Source: Chloroflexota bacterium
GTDB lineage: Bacteria > Chloroflexota > Anaerolineae > B4-G1
Assembly: GCA_024232355.1 (NCBI GenBank)
Contig: JAAEPW010000054.1
Coordinates: forward strand, 1 to 32,434
DNA: 32,434 nt
Direction of reading: 5' to 3'
Part shown: piece by piece, positions 22,259-30,283 of the stretch
Numbering within the stretch: position 1 is the stretch's first letter
Layout of the letters: each line of letters opens with the position of its first letter
Made by a program: the position numbers and the translations under genes
Notes under the pieces: generated by a model
What the model was told of the DNA's origin: nothing
Seen by the model: only the letters and a program-made list of their open reading frames with translations
Databases searched by the model: none

Positions 22259-24079
22259 TTACTCTGATGGCAAATAATGTGAGATACCACCGTTGGTACC
22301 AAACCATACGCCACCATCAGGAGCGACGGCGATAGCCTGAACCCTGTTATCCACCAGACCATCTTTGGTCGTGTAGGTGGTCCATGTTTGGCCGTCAAAA
22401 CTCGAAACACCAATCCAAGTACCTGCCCACACCGTGCCGTTGGGAGCTATAGCAATGGAATTGATATTGTTGCTTGCCAAACCATCTTCTTCTGTATATG
22501 TGATCCAGGTCTTGCCATCGAAATGCGAGACACCACCCGAGGTGCCAAACCACACTGTTCCGTCAGCAGATACGGCAATAGATTCAACTCTGTTGTCTGC
22601 CAGACCATCATCTTTAGTATAACGAATCCAGGTCTGATTATCGAAATACGCAACATCATCACGGGTACCGACCCACACTGTGCTGTCTGGGGTTATGGCA
22701 ATGGACCGGACCCGGTTGCTTGTTAGACCGTCTCTGGTCGTGTAGGTGGTCCAAGTCTGCTCATCAAACTGCAAAACACCATCATCGCTCCCAAACCATA
22801 CTGTACCATTGGGTGCCATCACGACGGATTGAACTATGTTACCTATCAAGCTATCAACGGTGTGTGTAATCCAACTTTGGCCGTCGAAATATGAAATACC
22901 ATCCCAGGTCCCGAGCCACACCTCGTCGCTAGGGGATGTGGCGATAGACCAAACAGTATTGTTCGCCAAACCATCTTCTTCTGTATATGTGGTCCAGGTC
23001 TGACCATCAAAACGTGAGACGCCACTACCATAGGCACCAGCCCACACTGTGCCATCAGGAGCGACAGCAACAGAATTAACATCATTACCGGCCAAGCTGT
23101 CCTCAGTCATATAAGTAGTCCAGACGTGGCCATCAAAACGTGAGATGCCCCCCCAGGTACCAAACCACATCGTGTTGTCCGGCCCAACAGTAATAGCAGA
23201 GACCCGATTGTCCACCAAGCCATCCTCTTCTGTGTACGTGGCCCAACTCTGACCATCAAAGTGTGAGACACCATCAGGGGTACCCGCCCACACAGTACCA
23301 TCAGGAGCTACAGCGATAGAATAGACATAGTTGTTTGCCAAGTCATGCTCTTCGGTATATGTGGTCCAAGTCCGACCATCAAAGTACGATACACCACCAT
23401 AGGTACCAGCCCACACTGTACCGTCGAGAGTTATGGCAATAGAATTGACATCGTTGCTTGCCAAACCATCTCCACCTGTGTAATAAGTTCGCGCCTGATC
23501 ACCCAAGTGAAAGACACCACTCGCCAAGGTAGCAACCCACACTGTGTCGTCAGGGGCTACGGCAATGTCCTGAATATGGCCACCTGGCAAGTAATTGTCT
23601 TCTGTGTTGATGTCTGAACCCCAATTATCCAAACGTAAAATACCAAAGAAGGTGCCAAACCACAGCGTATTGTCTGGTCCTACAACAATAGATGAAACCC
23701 GATTGCCAAAACCATCATTTTCGTTATACGTGGTCCAGGTCTTTCCATCAAAGTGAGAGACACCACCATCATCGGTACCAAACCACAGTGTACCATCCAA
23801 AGCTATAGCAGTGGAAGAGACAGAATTGTCCACCAATCCGTGTTCGGTGGTGTATTTAGTGTACGTCCCGGTAGTGATGTCCCATTTGACAACACCGCCA
23901 CTTCCCACAGCCCACAAATTACCATCTTGGTCAAAGACCATATCGCTCACATAGTTTGCATTGGTGTACGAGGTCCATCCAGGGTGCAGCGTTGTTGTGG
24001 TAGACGGTCTGCACGCAGGCGTACACACAGTCACCAGAAGCAGAATGGGTAACAATGTAACAATCCGTTTACGGTTCAT
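22259..24079 (-). CDS. Lipoprotein with 14 two-component-regulator-propeller repeats
   Basis: This 606-residue protein has a lipoprotein signal peptide (LLPILLLVTVCTPAC). It then has 14 tandem units of about 41-43 residues with consensus V.SIAVAPDGTVWxGT.GGVS.FDGQTWTTYT.EDGLANN. Fourteen units fit two seven-bladed beta-propellers, the Reg_prop fold known as the periplasmic sensor part of hybrid two-component systems. Here no kinase or membrane output domain follows, so it is a stand-alone surface ligand-binding protein; the ligand is unknown. It lies inside the arginine operon, 45 nt after argC and 50 nt before lysZ, and its sequence looks more AT-rich than its neighbours, suggesting later acquisition. 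AGGAGATAGGATA precedes ATG 24079. Confidence 0.88.
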   Translation of the reverse strand: MNRKRIVTLLPILLLVTVCTPACRPSTTTTLHPGWTSYTNANYVSDMVFDQDGNLWAVGSGGVVKWDITTGTYTKYTTEHGLVDNSVSSTAIALDGTLWFGTDDGGVSHFDGKTWTTYNENDGFGNRVSSIVVGPDNTLWFGTFFGILRLDNWGSDINTEDNYLPGGHIQDIAVAPDDTVWVATLASGVFHLGDQARTYYTGGDGLASNDVNSIAITLDGTVWAGTYGGVSYFDGRTWTTYTEEHDLANNYVYSIAVAPDGTVWAGTPDGVSHFDGQSWATYTEEDGLVDNRVSAITVGPDNTMWFGTWGGISRFDGHVWTTYMTEDSLAGNDVNSVAVAPDGTVWAGAYGSGVSRFDGQTWTTYTEEDGLANNTVWSIATSPSDEVWLGTWDGISYFDGQSWITHTVDSLIGNIVQSVVMAPNGTVWFGSDDGVLQFDEQTWTTYTTRDGLTSNRVRSIAITPDSTVWVGTRDDVAYFDNQTWIRYTKDDGLADNRVESIAVSADGTVWFGTSGGVSHFDGKTWITYTEEDGLASNNINSIAIAPNGTVWAGTWIGVSSFDGQTWTTYTTKDGLVDNRVQAIAVAPDGGVWFGTNGGISHYLPSE

Positions 24080-24124
24080 TATCCTATCTCCTAAAATTTG
24101 AGGTTACTTTGATTCTATCAACCT

Positions 24125-25162
24125 TTAGATAGGATGCAACCCCGGAAACTCTAACCCCATCCGCTCCGGCCATCCATACATCACGTTCATACTCTGCACC
24201 GCACTGCCCGCCGCGCCCTTCATCAGATTGTCGATGGCGGCGATGACCACCAGCCGCTTTTGGCCCGGGTCGGCGACAAAGCCCACGTCGCAATAATTGG
24301 ACGCCGTCAGAATCTTTGGTTCCGGGTAGCGGTGGATGCCGCGCCTGGCCCGTACCAGCCGCACGAACGGCTCGTCTTTATAGTCCTCGCGGTAGAACTG
24401 CCACACGTCTCGCTCGTCGATCTCGTCGTGCAGCAGACAGTGACAAGTCGCCAGCGCCCCCCGCACGATGCCCACTGAGGTGATCGAATAGTGCAAGCGG
24501 GGCAGTGCCGGGTCGAGGCCCAACTCTTGGATCAACTCGGCCAGGTGACGGTGCCGGACCGGCATGTAAGAGCGCACGACCCCGGCCCGCTCTGGATGAT
24601 GGGAGGCCGGGCTGGGCTTGTTGCCTCCCTCCGACGAGCCAACCTTGACCTCGACCACCGACTCTCGCACCAATCCCCGCCGGTAGAGGGGCCGCAGCGC
24701 CAGCAGCGTGACCGATGCGTTGCACCCGACGCCGCTGGCATACTTTGCGCCCGCCAACGCTTCCCGGTGCAGTTCGGGCAGGCCATACACGAAACGCGCC
24801 AGCCAATCCGGGTTGGGATGCTCGTGATCGTACCACTTGGCATAGTCCGCCGGATTCCGCAGCCGAAAGTCCGCCGACAGGTCCACGATCCGCTCGACCA
24901 TCCCGGCGAATTCGGCGATCCGCTCCATCGCGTGGCCATGGGGCAGCGCCAGGAACAGCAGATCGTTGGCCTTTAGATCGGCCAGGCGGCTAAAGCGCAG
25001 ATTAGTGTGTCCCCGCAGATTGGGGTGAACAAAGTAAGCGTATTGTTTTGCGTACCTCTCCGAGGTGATCTGCGTCACCTCCACTTTAGGATGGGCCAGT
25101 AGCAGCCGCAGTAACTCTCCCCCGGCATAGCCTGATGCTCCCACAATCGCAGCACGAATCAT
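24125..25162 (-). CDS. argC: [LysW]-glutamyl/aminoadipyl phosphate reductase (ArgC/LysY)
   Basis: This 345-residue protein has an N-terminal NADP-binding AIVGASGYAGGELLRLLLAH, then FLALPHGHAM, VDLSADFRL and the catalytic Cys in ASGVGCNAS. A SSEGGNKP loop and a C-terminal IDNLMKGAAGSAVQSMN follow. It reduces the carrier-bound acyl phosphate to the semialdehyde with NADPH. The spacing fits both ArgC and LysY; the LysW context indicates a protein-bound substrate. ATG 25162 has a GGAGGAGAAATT ribosome site. A MITE separates it from the second lysX gene upstream. Confidence 0.94.
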   Translation of the reverse strand: MIRAAIVGASGYAGGELLRLLLAHPKVEVTQITSERYAKQYAYFVHPNLRGHTNLRFSRLADLKANDLLFLALPHGHAMERIAEFAGMVERIVDLSADFRLRNPADYAKWYDHEHPNPDWLARFVYGLPELHREALAGAKYASGVGCNASVTLLALRPLYRRGLVRESVVEVKVGSSEGGNKPSPASHHPERAGVVRSYMPVRHRHLAELIQELGLDPALPRLHYSITSVGIVRGALATCHCLLHDEIDERDVWQFYREDYKDEPFVRLVRARRGIHRYPEPKILTASNYCDVGFVADPGQKRLVVIAAIDNLMKGAAGSAVQSMNVMYGWPERMGLEFPGLHPI

Positions 25163-25191
25163 AATTTCTCCTCCATCCTGGTTGACTGATA

Positions 25192-25303
25192 AATTTTTGG
25201 AGAACCGCAGATGAACATGAATTGAACTTTAATGGTTGAAAATCTGTGTTTATCTGCGGTTATTCTTTTGTATTTGATACCTCGTGTTAGTTTTGTCAGT
25301 CAA
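25192..25303. mobile_element. MITE between lysX2 and argC, copy 2
   Basis: A 112-bp element of the same family as 19923-20077: ends TTGACTGATAAA and TTTGTCAGTCAA are inverted repeats, and internal arms AACCGCAGATGAACATG and ATCTGTGTTTATCTGCGGTT form a hairpin. It is shorter than copy 1 and I see no clear target-site duplication. It separates two genes that would otherwise be nearly adjacent. Confidence 0.8.
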
Positions 25304-25313
25304 TCAGCCTCTA

Positions 25314-26240
25314 TTAAGACAAGTTTGTTACATACTCGACCATCTTGCCCGCAATGTCCACGTTGACGGCCTGCATCGCCCCGTGGAACTCGGGCGTGTG
25401 GTTGACCTCGTTGACCAAAAGCGAACCGTCCGTGGTCTCCAGCAGATCCACCGCGACGATGCCGCCGCCCACCGCGTACGCAGCCGCGCGAGAAAGGTCG
25501 TCTATCTCTGGCGTAATCGGCAGGCTCGCAACAGCACCGCCGCGCGCCGTGTTTGTGATCCAATGATCGGATTCACGATACATAGCATAAATTGTCTCGT
25601 CCCCTACCACCATTGTGCGGATGTCGCGCCCCGGTTTGTCCACGTATTCCTGGACGTAAAACGGCGTATGCTGCCGTCCATCCAACGCCTGTTTGTACTC
25701 GATCACCGCCTCGGCAGCCTGACGGTCGTTGAGCTTGGCCAACAGCCTGCCCCAGGAACCGACGGGAGGCTTGAGCACCATCGGGTAACCGATCTCCTCT
25801 ATGGCCGTCACAGCCATCTGCTCAGAAAAAGCGATGGCTGTGCGCGGCGTGGGGATGCCGTGATCCTGGAGAGCCAGTGTCGTCAGGACCTTGTCTCCGC
25901 AGGTAGTAATGACGTCGTGGGTATTGACCACCCGTACGCCCTGCATCTGCAAGAGCCTGGCGGCGCAGATGGCACGGGAATGGCTCAAGCAACGCACCAG
26001 TATCACGTCACAATCCAACGGCATCGTCTCGCCAACACAAAAGCTAGGCCCTTTGCTCACAGACCCCGTCTCGGGGGCATCGACCCGAGGACGGGGCTTG
26101 GAGCCGTTGTGTTTTCCTGTAACGTCGAAAATCAGATTACGGACGTCTATCTTTACAAACGGCCCCCCACGCTCTCTCAAGGCTTGGAATATCAGCTTTT
26201 CCTCCACACGCACGCGGGAACAGAGAACGCCAATTTTCAT
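25314..26240 (-). CDS. lysX: Second LysX/ArgX-type ATP-grasp ligase, with an insertion
   Basis: This 308-residue ATP-grasp ligase of the LysX/RimK group starts [20 protein letters not shown]. It has [16 protein letters not shown] and [21 protein letters not shown] in the ATP-grasp core and [10 protein letters not shown] for Mg2+ binding. It should ligate glutamate or alpha-aminoadipate to the C-terminal Glu of LysW. It is clearly paralogous to the upstream lysX and its ATG overlaps that gene's stop (ATGA). Relative to the paralogue it has about 29 extra residues near 43-71, encoded by a palindrome (26035-26112). ATG 26240 has AAAGG 7 nt upstream. Which copy prefers which amino acid is not decidable by eye. 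Confidence 0.92.
   Translation of the reverse strand: MKIGVLCSRVRVEEKLIFQALRERGGPFVKIDVRNLIFDVTGKHNGSKPRPRVDAPETGSVSKGPSFCVGETMPLDCDVILVRCLSHSRAICAARLLQMQGVRVVNTHDVITTCGDKVLTTLALQDHGIPTPRTAIAFSEQMAVTAIEEIGYPMVLKPPVGSWGRLLAKLNDRQAAEAVIEYKQALDGRQHTPFYVQEYVDKPGRDIRTMVVGDETIYAMYRESDHWITNTARGGAVASLPITPEIDDLSRAAAYAVGGGIVAVDLLETTDGSLLVNEVNHTPEFHGAMQAVNVDIAGKMVEYVTNLS
26035..26112. repeat. In-frame palindromic insertion inside lysX2
   Basis: Inverted repeats ACACAA (26035-26040) and TTGTGT (26107-26112) bracket a GC-rich hairpin core at 26064-26096 (CCCCGTCTCGGG pairs with CCCGAGGACGGGG, one bulge). The 78-bp unit equals 26 codons and coincides with extra residues absent from the adjacent paralogue. 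Confidence 0.7.
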
Positions 26241-27127
26241 AGTTGTACCTTTAAAGGCTTGGATTTTGTTTTTTTCTGAACGTTCATCGTCGCGACCTCT
26301 ACCGCGTAATCTATCATCTTGCCCGGGATGTCGACCCCCGTAGTCTTGATGCTGTTGCGAAACTCGGGGGTGTGGTTGACTTCGTTGACCAGCAGGCTGC
26401 CATCGGGCGTCTCCAGCAGGTCTATGGCGACGATCCCCTCTCCCACGGCCCTGGCCGCGGCCCGCGAAAGATCGTTGATCTCTGGCGTGACGGGACAGTT
26501 CGTCGCTTCCCCTTCCCGCGCGGTATTGGTGATCCAATGCGACGAGTAGCGGTAGATGGCGGCAATCGTCTCATCGCCGACGACGAAGCTGCGGATATCG
26601 CGCCCCGGCTTGTCCACGTATTCTTGGATATAAAAGATCGAGTGCTGGTATCCACCGAGCGTCTGCTTGTGTTCCAAAAGCGCCTCGGCCGCGTACCGGT
26701 CGCTGACCCGAGAAAGCAGCCGTCCCCACGAGCCGAACACCGGCTTGAGCACCACCGGGTAACCCATCTCTTCGATGGTCTCCAGAGCCGCCTTCGGCGT
26801 AAAGGCGATCTGGGTGCGTGGGATCGGCACCCCTGCCTCTTGCAGAGCGGCACTGGTCAGCATCTTGTCGCCGCAGGTAGCGACCGCGCGGTGTGAACTG
26901 ATCGCAGGCACGCCCACCCCCTCCAGCCAGCGAGTGAGATAATAGCCCCGCGAGTGGCTCAGGCAACGGACGAGCACAGCGTCATACTGGCTCAGACCCT
27001 TACCACCCAGATCAAAGGCCACCTCCCGCGAGTCGATCCGTTCGTAATCGATTCCTCGATCTTGCAGCGCTGCAAAGAGCAACTTTTCTTCAACTCTCAC
27101 ACGAGAACATAATACGCCTATTTTCAC
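26237..27127 (-). CDS. lysX: LysX/ArgX-type ATP-grasp ligase ([LysW] amino-acid ligase)
   Basis: This ligase of about 296 residues starts [18 protein letters not shown]. It has RCLSHSRG, the ATP-grasp loop [31 protein letters not shown] and [10 protein letters not shown]. It adds glutamate (arginine branch) or alpha-aminoadipate (lysine branch) to the C-terminal Glu of LysW using ATP. The start is taken as GTG 27127 because the family begins MKIGVLCSR. The strong GGGAGG site is 20 nt upstream and would instead serve a 3-codon ORF (ATG 27135) whose stop overlaps the GTG (GTGA), suggesting reinitiation. ATG 27166 would be an upstream alternative. It follows lysW by 73 nt and is coupled to lysX2. 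Confidence 0.93.
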   Translation of the reverse strand: MKIGVLCSRVRVEEKLLFAALQDRGIDYERIDSREVAFDLGGKGLSQYDAVLVRCLSHSRGYYLTRWLEGVGVPAISSHRAVATCGDKMLTSAALQEAGVPIPRTQIAFTPKAALETIEEMGYPVVLKPVFGSWGRLLSRVSDRYAAEALLEHKQTLGGYQHSIFYIQEYVDKPGRDIRSFVVGDETIAAIYRYSSHWITNTAREGEATNCPVTPEINDLSRAAARAVGEGIVAIDLLETPDGSLLVNEVNHTPEFRNSIKTTGVDIPGKMIDYAVEVATMNVQKKTKSKPLKVQL

Positions 27128-27200
27128 TTTCCCATTTTTTGATCTTACCTCCCTTTTATGACTCATCAAGCAACTATTTGTAGTTGATCGAGGCGGCAAA

Positions 27201-27365
27201 TTACTCGCCCCAATCCTCTTCAACCTCTGGGGCCAGATCGAGCGTGACTGGATCAACGCCCATCACCTCTAACTCGACCCCGCAATCGGGGCATACCACG
27301 ATCTCTGCCTCTTCCACGTCAGAAGCCAATCTCAGTTCTGCTGCACATTCTAAACACGTAGCCAT
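27201..27365 (-). CDS. lysW: Amino-group carrier protein LysW (AmCP)
   Basis: This 54-residue acidic protein begins [13 protein letters not shown] and ends in the diagnostic EEDWGE. The zinc-binding cysteines are C4, C7, C25 and C28 (CLEC...CPDCG). The C-terminal Glu54 is the attachment point: LysX joins the substrate's amino group to its gamma-carboxylate, and the acidic surface delivers the substrate to LysZ, ArgC/LysY, LysJ and LysK. ATG 27365 has AAGGAG 6 nt upstream; ATG 27371 is too close to that site. It lies 15 nt after argH and before two lysX genes, so in this operon it probably carries glutamate for ornithine synthesis. Confidence 0.95.
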   Translation of the reverse strand: MATCLECAAELRLASDVEEAEIVVCPDCGVELEVMGVDPVTLDLAPEVEEDWGE

Positions 27366-27380
27366 TTTCATCTCCTTGTT

Positions 27381-28748
27381 TTATTTGATTATTCGTTTTG
27401 CTCGTTCAATCTGGGCACATACCGCGCTCGGCGCGGTGCCCCCTTCTGCGTCCCGCATCTCTACCGACCGTTGAAAATCAAAGACCTGATACACGTCCTC
27501 GGCAAAAGCCGGGTGGATGGCTTGATAGTCGGCCAAAGTGAGCGCACCCAGAGGCACACCCAACTCCTCGGCCCGCCGCACCGCCTGCCCCGCCAGGTGA
27601 TGGCTCTGCCGGAAGGGCACGCCCTTGCGTACCAGATAATCGGCCAGGTCGGTGGCCAAGAGCGCGTCGTCCAGGGCGGCCTGCATGCGGTCGCCATTCA
27701 CCTGGAGCGTGCCGATCACGCCCGCCGCGATGGGCAGTTCCAGGGCCAGGGTGTCTACCGCGTCAAAGACGATTTCCTTGTCCTCTTGCAGGTCCTTGTT
27801 GTAGCCAGAGGGCAGTCCTTTCAGAGTTGTCATCAAGCCCACCAAGTGACCCGTCATCCGCCCGGTCTTGCCGCGCATCAGTTCGAGCGAGTCGGGATTG
27901 CGCTTTTGGGGCATCAAGCTGGAGCCGGTCGAGTAGGCGTCGTCCACTTGCACAAAGCCAAACTCACGGCTGGCCCACAGGATAACGTCCTCCGCCAGGC
28001 CGCTGAGGTGAATCTGTACCAGGGCCGCCCACATCAGGAACTCGACGACGTAATCCCGATCGCTCACCACGTCCAGGGTGTTCTCCGCCACGACATCAAA
28101 GCCTAGTTCAGCGGCCAATGCCTGGCGGTCTATGCCGAACGGATTCCCCGCCAGCGCCCCCGCGCCCAACGGCAGCACCGACGTGCGCCGCACCACGTCG
28201 GTCAGCCGCTCGCAGTCGCGCTGGAATTTCCAGAAATAGGACATCAGCCAGTGGCTAAAAAGCAGGGGCTGCGCCTGTTGTAGGTGCGTGTAGCCGGGCA
28301 TGATCACGTCCAGGTGCGCCTCGGATTTTTGGACGATGGCCTCTTGCAATCCGATCAGCATCTCGCGCAACGAGGCCATTTCGTCCAGCAGGTAGAGACG
28401 CAGGTCGGTGGCCACCTGGTCGTTGCGAGAGCGACCGGTGTGGAGCTTGCCTGCCACCGTCCCCACCAGCTCACCCAGCCGCCGCTCGACGGCGGTGTGG
28501 ATGTCCTCGTCGCTGGGCTGGATTTCAAAGTCGCCAGCGTCGAATTCCGCCAGCACTCGTTCCAACCCCGCGACGAGTTGGTCGCGCTCCTCGGCAGTGA
28601 TCAGCCCCGACCGCGCTATCGCGCCCGCGTAGGCAATACTGCCTCGGATGTCGGCGGCGTACATTCGCCGGTCAAAGCCGATCGAGTCGTTGAACTGCTT
28701 CATCAACTTGTCGGTCGCGGCTGTAAAACGTCCTCCCCAAAGTGTCAT
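27381..28748 (-). CDS. argH: Argininosuccinate lyase
   Basis: The product has about 455 residues and belongs to the fumarase/aspartase superfamily. It starts MTLWGGRFTAATDKLM, has HTGRSRNDQVATDLRLY, TPGYTHLQ-type VIMPGYTHLQQAQP and the signature GSSLMPQKRNPD carrying the catalytic Ser loop. It splits argininosuccinate to arginine and fumarate. The frame also offers GTG 28754 directly after the argG stop (TGAGTG); ATG 28748 gives the family N-terminus. Translation is likely coupled to argG since no strong ribosome site is present. Confidence 0.96.
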   Translation of the reverse strand: MTLWGGRFTAATDKLMKQFNDSIGFDRRMYAADIRGSIAYAGAIARSGLITAEERDQLVAGLERVLAEFDAGDFEIQPSDEDIHTAVERRLGELVGTVAGKLHTGRSRNDQVATDLRLYLLDEMASLREMLIGLQEAIVQKSEAHLDVIMPGYTHLQQAQPLLFSHWLMSYFWKFQRDCERLTDVVRRTSVLPLGAGALAGNPFGIDRQALAAELGFDVVAENTLDVVSDRDYVVEFLMWAALVQIHLSGLAEDVILWASREFGFVQVDDAYSTGSSLMPQKRNPDSLELMRGKTGRMTGHLVGLMTTLKGLPSGYNKDLQEDKEIVFDAVDTLALELPIAAGVIGTLQVNGDRMQAALDDALLATDLADYLVRKGVPFRQSHHLAGQAVRRAEELGVPLGALTLADYQAIHPAFAEDVYQVFDFQRSVEMRDAEGGTAPSAVCAQIERAKRIIK

Positions 28749-28754
28749 ACGCAC

Positions 28755-30011
28755 TCAGTCCCGTTTAAACTTGCTATAGTCGGGCGACGCCAATTTCGCC
28801 ATACTGCCGTTCTCCATATCGATCAATGCCTTGACCTTGAGCGGCAATCCAAAGAGGTTGATGAACCCCTCGGCGTCACTCTGATCGTAAACGTCGTCCT
28901 GGCCAAAGGTGGCAAAATCCTCACGGTAGAGGCTGAATGGCGACTTGCGGCCCACCACGGTACAATTGCCCTTGTACAACTTGACCCGCACCGTGCCGGT
29001 GACCTGCTCTTGCGTCTTGACGACAAAGGCGGACAACGCCTCACGCAGCGGCGTGAACCACTGGCCGTAATAGACCAACTCGGCATAGCGCTGTGCTACC
29101 GTATCCTTATAGTGCAGCGTATCCCGGTCCAGGCAGATGGACTCGAGCCCTTGGTGAGCGGCGTACAGGATCGTGCCGCCCGGGTTCTCGTACACGCCCC
29201 GCGATTTCATCCCCACCAGACGATTCTCCACCAGATCGTCGCGGCCCACACCGTGAGCGCCGCCCAGTTCGTTGAGTTGGGTCAGCAGTTCAACCGGCCC
29301 CAAAGCCTGTCCGTCAACAGCCACCGGCATACCTTGTTCAAAGTCGAGGGTCAGATAGTGCGGTTCGTCAGGCGCGGCCTCGGGCGCGACGGTGAGGAAA
29401 AACATATCCTCCTTTGGCTCGGCCCACGGATCCTCCAGCACGTCGCCCTCGTGGCTCATGTGCCAGATGTTGCGGTCACGGCTGTAGGTCGACTTTTTCG
29501 TTGAGACAGGCACATCGTGGGCCTCGGCATACGCCAGCGCGTCATCGCGGGAGCGAATGTCCCACTCGCGCCACGGGGCGATCACCTTGAGATGCGGGTT
29601 CAGCGCCTTGACCGTCAGCTCGAAACGCACCTGGTCGTTGCCCTTGCCGGTGCATCCGTGCGCCACGGCGTCGGCACCCTCCTGCTCAGCAACCTGGACC
29701 ATGTACTTGGCCGTGACGGGGCGCGCGAACGAGGTCCCCAGCAGGTACAGCCGCTCATAGATGGCACCGGCCTGCACAGTGGGGAAAGCGTACTCGTAGA
29801 GGAATTCCTCTTGCAGGTCCATCACATAGGCCTTGCTGGCCCCGCTGGCGATGGCCTTTTCCTCCAGCCCGACCAGTTCCTCGTCCCCCTGCCCCAGGTT
29901 GGCCGTAAAGGTGACTACCTCACAGCCATAATTCTCCTTGAGCCAGGGCACAATGACCGAGGTGTCCAGCCCGCCGGAATACGCCAAAACTACTTTGTTG
30001 ATCTTGTTCAT
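28755..30011 (-). CDS. argG: Argininosuccinate synthase
   Basis: This 418-residue enzyme has the N-type ATP pyrophosphatase loop [16 protein letters not shown] near the N-terminus, [31 protein letters not shown] and [21 protein letters not shown]. It condenses citrulline with aspartate. AGGAGACAGAAA precedes ATG 30011. It is the first structural gene after the leader-peptide attenuator, so readthrough of the tandem terminators controls the whole arginine operon. Confidence 0.97.
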   Translation of the reverse strand: MNKINKVVLAYSGGLDTSVIVPWLKENYGCEVVTFTANLGQGDEELVGLEEKAIASGASKAYVMDLQEEFLYEYAFPTVQAGAIYERLYLLGTSFARPVTAKYMVQVAEQEGADAVAHGCTGKGNDQVRFELTVKALNPHLKVIAPWREWDIRSRDDALAYAEAHDVPVSTKKSTYSRDRNIWHMSHEGDVLEDPWAEPKEDMFFLTVAPEAAPDEPHYLTLDFEQGMPVAVDGQALGPVELLTQLNELGGAHGVGRDDLVENRLVGMKSRGVYENPGGTILYAAHQGLESICLDRDTLHYKDTVAQRYAELVYYGQWFTPLREALSAFVVKTQEQVTGTVRVKLYKGNCTVVGRKSPFSLYREDFATFGQDDVYDQSDAEGFINLFGLPLKVKALIDMENGSMAKLASPDYSKFKRD

Positions 30012-30056
30012 TTTCTGTCTCCTTTTTCAATCAAGATTTTGCCCAATACCAGTAGG

Positions 30057-30091
30057 TAAAACGAAAGCGCGATGGACATAGTCCACCGCGC
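30057..30091 (-). terminator. Second leader terminator (T2) before argG
   Basis: On the minus strand an 11-bp stem GCGCGGTGGAC/GTCCATCGCGC (one G-U pair) with a TAT loop is followed by TTTCGTTTT, 46 nt before argG. Confidence 0.7.
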
Positions 30092-30127
30092 AAAAAGAAG
30101 AGCCAGCCCCCGTCTAGAGGCTGGCTC
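30092..30127 (-). terminator. Leader attenuator terminator (T1) before argG
   Basis: On the minus strand a 9-bp perfect stem GAGCCAGCC/GGCTGGCTC with a 10-nt loop is followed by TTCTTTTT. It lies 31 nt after the leader-peptide stop codon and directly before T2. Confidence 0.88.
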
Positions 30128-30141
30128 GGAATCGCTGGTAA

Positions 30142-30196
30142 CGCGAACCCAAAGAACCTACCCAGATAGGATAAGTGGCTCTTCTCGGGTTCGTCG
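30142..30196 (-). promoter_or_regulatory. Arginine attenuator: competing anti-antiterminator and antiterminator stems
   Basis: Segment 1 (CGACGAACCC, minus 30196-30187) is the Arg-codon part of the leader ORF and pairs with segment 2 (GGGTTCGCG, 30150-30142). Segment 2 (GGTTCG, 30149-30144) can instead pair with CGAGCC (30128-30123), which includes the 5' arm of terminator T1. A ribosome stalled on the Arg codons would block 1:2, allow 2:3 and prevent T1. An alternative competitor, GAAGAGCCA (30184-30176), is complementary to the T1 3' arm. Pairings were derived by eye; no energies were computed. Confidence 0.75.
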
Positions 30197-30229
30197 CTTG
30201 GTATCGTTTAAGGTAATAAAGTTTTTCAT
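30158..30229 (-). CDS. Arginine leader peptide (23 aa)
   Basis: This short ORF starts MKNFITLNDT and continues KRRTREEP, ending with TAG. It contains three Arg codons, all CGA (residues 12, 13, 15), which is 13 percent Arg and clustered where ribosome stalling would matter. A GAGG ribosome site lies 8 nt before the ATG, and the ORF begins about 20 nt after the predicted transcription start. It sits between the promoter and terminator T1 of the arginine operon. Its role is inferred to be sensing charged tRNA-Arg by translation, as in trp, his and leu leader peptides; the peptide itself probably has no function. Confidence 0.82.
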   Translation of the reverse strand: MKNFITLNDTKRRTREEPLILSG

Positions 30230-30254
30230 TTCTTGGACCTCTATAACGATGAGG

Positions 30255-30283
30255 AGGATACCACAGAGTAGAAAATCTGTCAA
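30255..30283 (-). promoter_or_regulatory. Promoter of the arginine operon
   Basis: On the minus strand, TTGACA (30283-30278), a 17-nt spacer and TATCCT (30260-30255). It lies 7 bp after the glnA stop codon and 26 bp before the leader-peptide ATG. It shares CTGTGGTATCCT with the glnA promoter. Confidence 0.82.

Noticed and set aside
22300..23900. CRISPR-like or satellite DNA
   Set aside because: The regular DNA periodicity (about 126 bp) comes from tandem propeller repeats in an intact ORF; the copies are diverged and in frame.
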